Below, piece after piece: positions 60,559-64,000 of a DNA stretch of 64,000 nt. Made by a program: the position numbers and the translations under genes. Under the pieces are notes generated by a model that did no database searches, was not told the DNA's origin, and was given only the letters and a program-made list of their open reading frames with translations. How positions within the stretch are numbered: position 1 is the stretch's first letter; each line of letters opens with the position of its first letter. This DNA is from Paramecium sonneborni. Lineage: Eukaryota; Ciliophora; Oligohymenophorea; Peniculida; Parameciidae. Where the stretch lies: positions 705,861 through 769,860 of the forward strand of contig CAJJDN010000016.1 of NCBI GenBank assembly GCA_905182985.1, written 5' to 3'.

Positions 60559-62286
60559 ATGGTAGAATATTAATAAATAAATTGAAGAACCCAGAACAAT
60601 TATAACTAATTTAAGAAATTGAAGAAGAATAATAACAACCTCAAAAATTACGTTCCCGATTAAGTTTAGATTCTGATAGAGATAGAGAGAGTGTTGGAAA
60701 TTAATGGATAAAATAACGACCTGGTAGTTCTAGTCCTTCAGATTAAAAAACTGTGAAAAATATAACTAATAAAAGTGGAAGTTAAGCTTTAATTAGTGGT
60801 AATGGGCGTTCAAGTAAAACTCCACAAGATTTCTAAGAAGAAATCATTCCATAAGTTAGAAGTATCCTAAAATAAGGCACATATATAAGTCATTCATCAT
60901 AGCCTAGAAGTAGATGTTTAAGACCTAGTAGATTATAAAGGTATAAGATTGTTTTGTGATTTGATAGTTTACATAGTTTACCATAATCAATTAGAAAGAA
61001 TAGAGTATATCCTGAAGAATAAAGAGATAATATTGGTTCAAATTAGAATGATTCTTTATCTGAAGATTCATTTTTTGAAGAAACTGAACAGAACGATTTG
61101 GGAGATGAAACAAGGTATAGATTTGATAAAAGGTATTAAAGTTAATATAAAATTCAGATATGCTCATCTTAAATATATAATATATCCAGATGATCCAACA
61201 AAATTATGTTGGGATATTTTAATTATTATTGCATTAATGTATATATGTATCATTGTACCATATGATATATCATTCAAAGAAGAAGGTTAAGAAGAAACCA
61301 CTGCTTAATTTATTTTAGGATTAGTCTTAGATTTACTCTATGGAATAGATATAATAATAAACTTTATGAGTGCATATGTTGATGATTAAGATGAATTAAT
61401 AGTTGACAAAACAACTATTATTCAACATTATTTAAAAAGTTGGTTTGTTTTGGATTTAATTTGTGTTGTTCCTCTAGATTATATACTTGAAAATAATGAA
61501 ACTTCAAGTTACTAAAAATTTGCTAAGATTCCTAAAGCTTATAAAATGTTTAAATTAGTTAAAATGTCAAGATTATTAAAATTCTGTGTTTAGAAAAAAA
61601 AGTTTGGAGAAATGATTACTTCATTTTCTAATATTAGTGTAATAATTTTATAAATTATTATAGTAAAATATCAGAGTGATGATAATTTCATTATTTTCTG
61701 TAATATTAGTTAGTCATATGTTTTCTTGTTTTTGGTATTTCATAGGAACTGTTTCATCTGAATCAGAAACTTGGATTACTCATTTTATAGGCAATCATAC
61801 AAATTTTGAAAGATACATAATGAGTCTCTATTGGGTATTTTAAACAATGGCCACTACTGGTTATGGTGATATATCAGCAACAAATAGCACAGAATAAATG
61901 ATTGCAATATTCATTATGATTATAGGAGTTGTTTTCTTCTCTGTTACTATTGGTTCTGTTAGTTCATTACTTACCTAATTAGATAGTTAAAATCTTAAAT
62001 ATAAAGAAAAGATTGACACACTTAATGAAATTACAAAAAACTACAAAATTGATAATGCACTTTATTCAAAAATCTGCAAAGTATTAAAACAAGGTTACAA
62101 AAATAACTAAAATGAAGTTGTAGAATTTCTTAATCTATTACCATAAAATTTAAGAACAGAATTATCTCAAGCAATGTATAAAAATGTATTTCTTGGAATT
62201 GATCTTTTTAAATAAAAACCATTAAGATTTACTGCGTATATTGGGCCTTTATTGACTATTCTTAGAATACCAGAAGGAGATGTAAT
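60559..62286 (+). CDS. Cyclic-nucleotide-type (EAG/HCN/CNG) voltage-gated K+ channel, left copy
   Basis: Introns 60562-60587 (directly after the ATG), 60941-60967, 61133-61157 and 61639-61663. A Ser-rich cytosolic N-terminus (GSSSPSDQK, NGRSSKTPQDF) precedes six helices: LCWDILIIIALMYICIIVPY (S1), LLYGIDIIINFMSAYVDD (S2), SWFVLDLICVVPLDY (S3), a lysine/arginine-spaced S4 (KAYKMFKLVKMSRLLKF), S5 LVSHMFSCFWYFIG, and pore MATTGYGDIS with TTGYGD at 61853-61870, then S6 and a C-linker (NLLPQNLRTELSQAMYKNVF). TGYGD marks K+ selectivity. The copy breaks at an N in the cyclic-nucleotide-binding domain. The true gene continues with 63552 onwards. Confidence 0.88.
61023..62286. repeat. Left copy of a perfect 1264-bp duplication
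   Basis: Identical by eye and equal in length (1264 nt) to 62288-63551. The two are separated by a single N. Both copies break the channel gene in the same way, and removing one restores one continuous reading frame (GDVIYNEGDYASEIYF). This indicates unmerged overlapping contig ends, not a real repeat. Confidence 0.93.
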
Positions 62287-62287
62287 N
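62287..62287. other. Single-N assembly join
   Basis: One unknown base between two identical 1264-bp segments. Confidence 0.98.
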
Positions 62288-63551
62288 AGAGATAATATTG
62301 GTTCAAATTAGAATGATTCTTTATCTGAAGATTCATTTTTTGAAGAAACTGAACAGAACGATTTGGGAGATGAAACAAGGTATAGATTTGATAAAAGGTA
62401 TTAAAGTTAATATAAAATTCAGATATGCTCATCTTAAATATATAATATATCCAGATGATCCAACAAAATTATGTTGGGATATTTTAATTATTATTGCATT
62501 AATGTATATATGTATCATTGTACCATATGATATATCATTCAAAGAAGAAGGTTAAGAAGAAACCACTGCTTAATTTATTTTAGGATTAGTCTTAGATTTA
62601 CTCTATGGAATAGATATAATAATAAACTTTATGAGTGCATATGTTGATGATTAAGATGAATTAATAGTTGACAAAACAACTATTATTCAACATTATTTAA
62701 AAAGTTGGTTTGTTTTGGATTTAATTTGTGTTGTTCCTCTAGATTATATACTTGAAAATAATGAAACTTCAAGTTACTAAAAATTTGCTAAGATTCCTAA
62801 AGCTTATAAAATGTTTAAATTAGTTAAAATGTCAAGATTATTAAAATTCTGTGTTTAGAAAAAAAAGTTTGGAGAAATGATTACTTCATTTTCTAATATT
62901 AGTGTAATAATTTTATAAATTATTATAGTAAAATATCAGAGTGATGATAATTTCATTATTTTCTGTAATATTAGTTAGTCATATGTTTTCTTGTTTTTGG
63001 TATTTCATAGGAACTGTTTCATCTGAATCAGAAACTTGGATTACTCATTTTATAGGCAATCATACAAATTTTGAAAGATACATAATGAGTCTCTATTGGG
63101 TATTTTAAACAATGGCCACTACTGGTTATGGTGATATATCAGCAACAAATAGCACAGAATAAATGATTGCAATATTCATTATGATTATAGGAGTTGTTTT
63201 CTTCTCTGTTACTATTGGTTCTGTTAGTTCATTACTTACCTAATTAGATAGTTAAAATCTTAAATATAAAGAAAAGATTGACACACTTAATGAAATTACA
63301 AAAAACTACAAAATTGATAATGCACTTTATTCAAAAATCTGCAAAGTATTAAAACAAGGTTACAAAAATAACTAAAATGAAGTTGTAGAATTTCTTAATC
63401 TATTACCATAAAATTTAAGAACAGAATTATCTCAAGCAATGTATAAAAATGTATTTCTTGGAATTGATCTTTTTAAATAAAAACCATTAAGATTTACTGC
63501 GTATATTGGGCCTTTATTGACTATTCTTAGAATACCAGAAGGAGATGTAAT
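62288..63551. repeat. Right copy of the perfect 1264-bp duplication
   Basis: See the left copy. It begins inside the N-terminal exon of the channel and continues into the unique cyclic-nucleotide-binding part after 63551. Confidence 0.93.
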
Positions 63552-64000
63552 ATACAATGAAGGGGATTATGCAAGTGAAATTTATTTCATAAGAGAAGGG
63601 AGTATTTCCTTATGTATTAAAGAATGTGATTATCATCCTTTTGTTACCATTGATGCAGGATAATATTTTGGAGAAATTGAATTAATTAAAGAAACTTAGA
63701 GAAAATATACAGCCATTGCATAAAAATAATCTGAATTACTTGCATTATCTAAATCACATTTTTTTAAGATTTTTTTTTCTGAATTTCGAGAAATTGGAGA
63801 AGAATTACATGAAGATGCCAGAAGAAAAAAAAGAGATTATGAAGATAAATACACTAAAACTAAGGCTTATCTATAAGGATTAGAATAAAAAGCTGAATAA
63901 TAGATAATTGAAGCTAATAATTAACCAAAACCAAAATTAGGTTTAGAAAAATTTAAATTAAATTTAATATTTTAAACTTAAACTAAAAAAGGATTCTTAG
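62288..64000 (+). CDS. K+ channel, right copy, with cyclic-nucleotide-binding domain, runs off the window
   Basis: A repeat of the channel core with the unique 3' part. After GDVIYNEGDYASEIYF the cyclic-nucleotide-binding domain continues: IREGSISLCIKECDYHPF, TIDAGQYFGEIELIKE (the phosphate-binding cassette region) and RKYTAIAQKQSELLALSKSH. The canonical PBC arginine (RxAS/T) appears as RKYTA, so ligand binding could be changed. A charged coiled coil follows (EDARRKKRDYEDKY). No stop before 64,000. The 5' end is missing because of the artificial join; merged with the left copy this is one gene. Confidence 0.87.

Noticed and set aside
61023..63551. True tandem duplication of a K+ channel exon block
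   Set aside because: Copies are identical, equal in length and abut an N. Removing one copy gives a perfect gene. Assembly overlap is simpler.
1..64000. CRISPR arrays, bacterial operons, ribosome binding sites, tRNA or rRNA genes
   Set aside because: The sequence is eukaryotic macronuclear DNA. No direct-repeat arrays, and no tRNA or rRNA gene could be recognised by eye.

Overview
The window is ciliate macronuclear DNA, most likely from a Paramecium species. It is about 75-80% A+T. Long reading frames appear only when TAA and TAG are read as glutamine and TGA is the sole stop. The genes are cut by very short introns of about 19-35 nt, mostly GTA...TAG, some ending AAG or CAG or starting GTT. 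The gene content also fits: a trichocyst matrix protein, inner-arm dynein subunits and a Ca2+-release channel. Gene models were built by splicing these introns by eye. Where every intron was identified the spliced length is divisible by three and ends in TGA, which is a useful internal check.

Layout. 0.1-6.4 kb: ATG5 (-), ribosomal protein eL20 (+), an unusual protein kinase (-), serine carboxypeptidase (-), a divergent macro-domain protein (+). 6.5-14.7 kb: a CDPK-like pseudokinase with a likely frameshift (-), a gene-poor stretch, an unrecognised protein (-), THOC1/HPR1 (-), an OSCA/TMEM63 channel (-). 15.3-20.3 kb: a MAP kinase (+), axonemal p28/DNALI1 (+) and a small Cys-containing protein (-). 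The DNALI1 end and the small protein are present twice around a 21-N gap, and the two copies differ by one 131-bp TA-bounded segment that behaves like an internal eliminated sequence (IES).

20.3-39.2 kb: a CCDC81-type HU plus EF-hand protein (-), a coiled-coil RING protein (+), a 12.5-kb inner-arm dynein heavy chain of DNAH1 type (-), and a small ORF (+). 39.7-51.1 kb: an IP3-receptor-like Ca2+ channel (-), a coiled-coil protein (-), a possible mitochondrial protein (+), a CaaX-ending peptide (-). 51.2-56.1 kb: two adjacent CDPK-like pseudokinases (-) and a secreted PDI (-). 56.8-64 kb: trichocyst matrix protein (+), TBC-domain protein (+), Gln-rich protein (-), and a cyclic-nucleotide-type K+ channel (+). 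The channel is artificially duplicated around a single N and runs off the window.

Theme. Genes are packed tightly on both strands. Several belong to Ca2+ signalling (IP3R-like channel, three CDPK-like proteins, EF-hand protein, OSCA/TMEM63) and others to cilia (dynein heavy chain, p28, and possibly the HU/EF-hand protein). Trichocyst matrix protein and PDI represent the secretory pathway. There is no operon logic: co-location is packing, not shared function. The most interesting items are the IES-like difference, three kinases lacking catalytic motifs, the HU/EF-hand fusion, and two divergent start codons only 8 bp apart.
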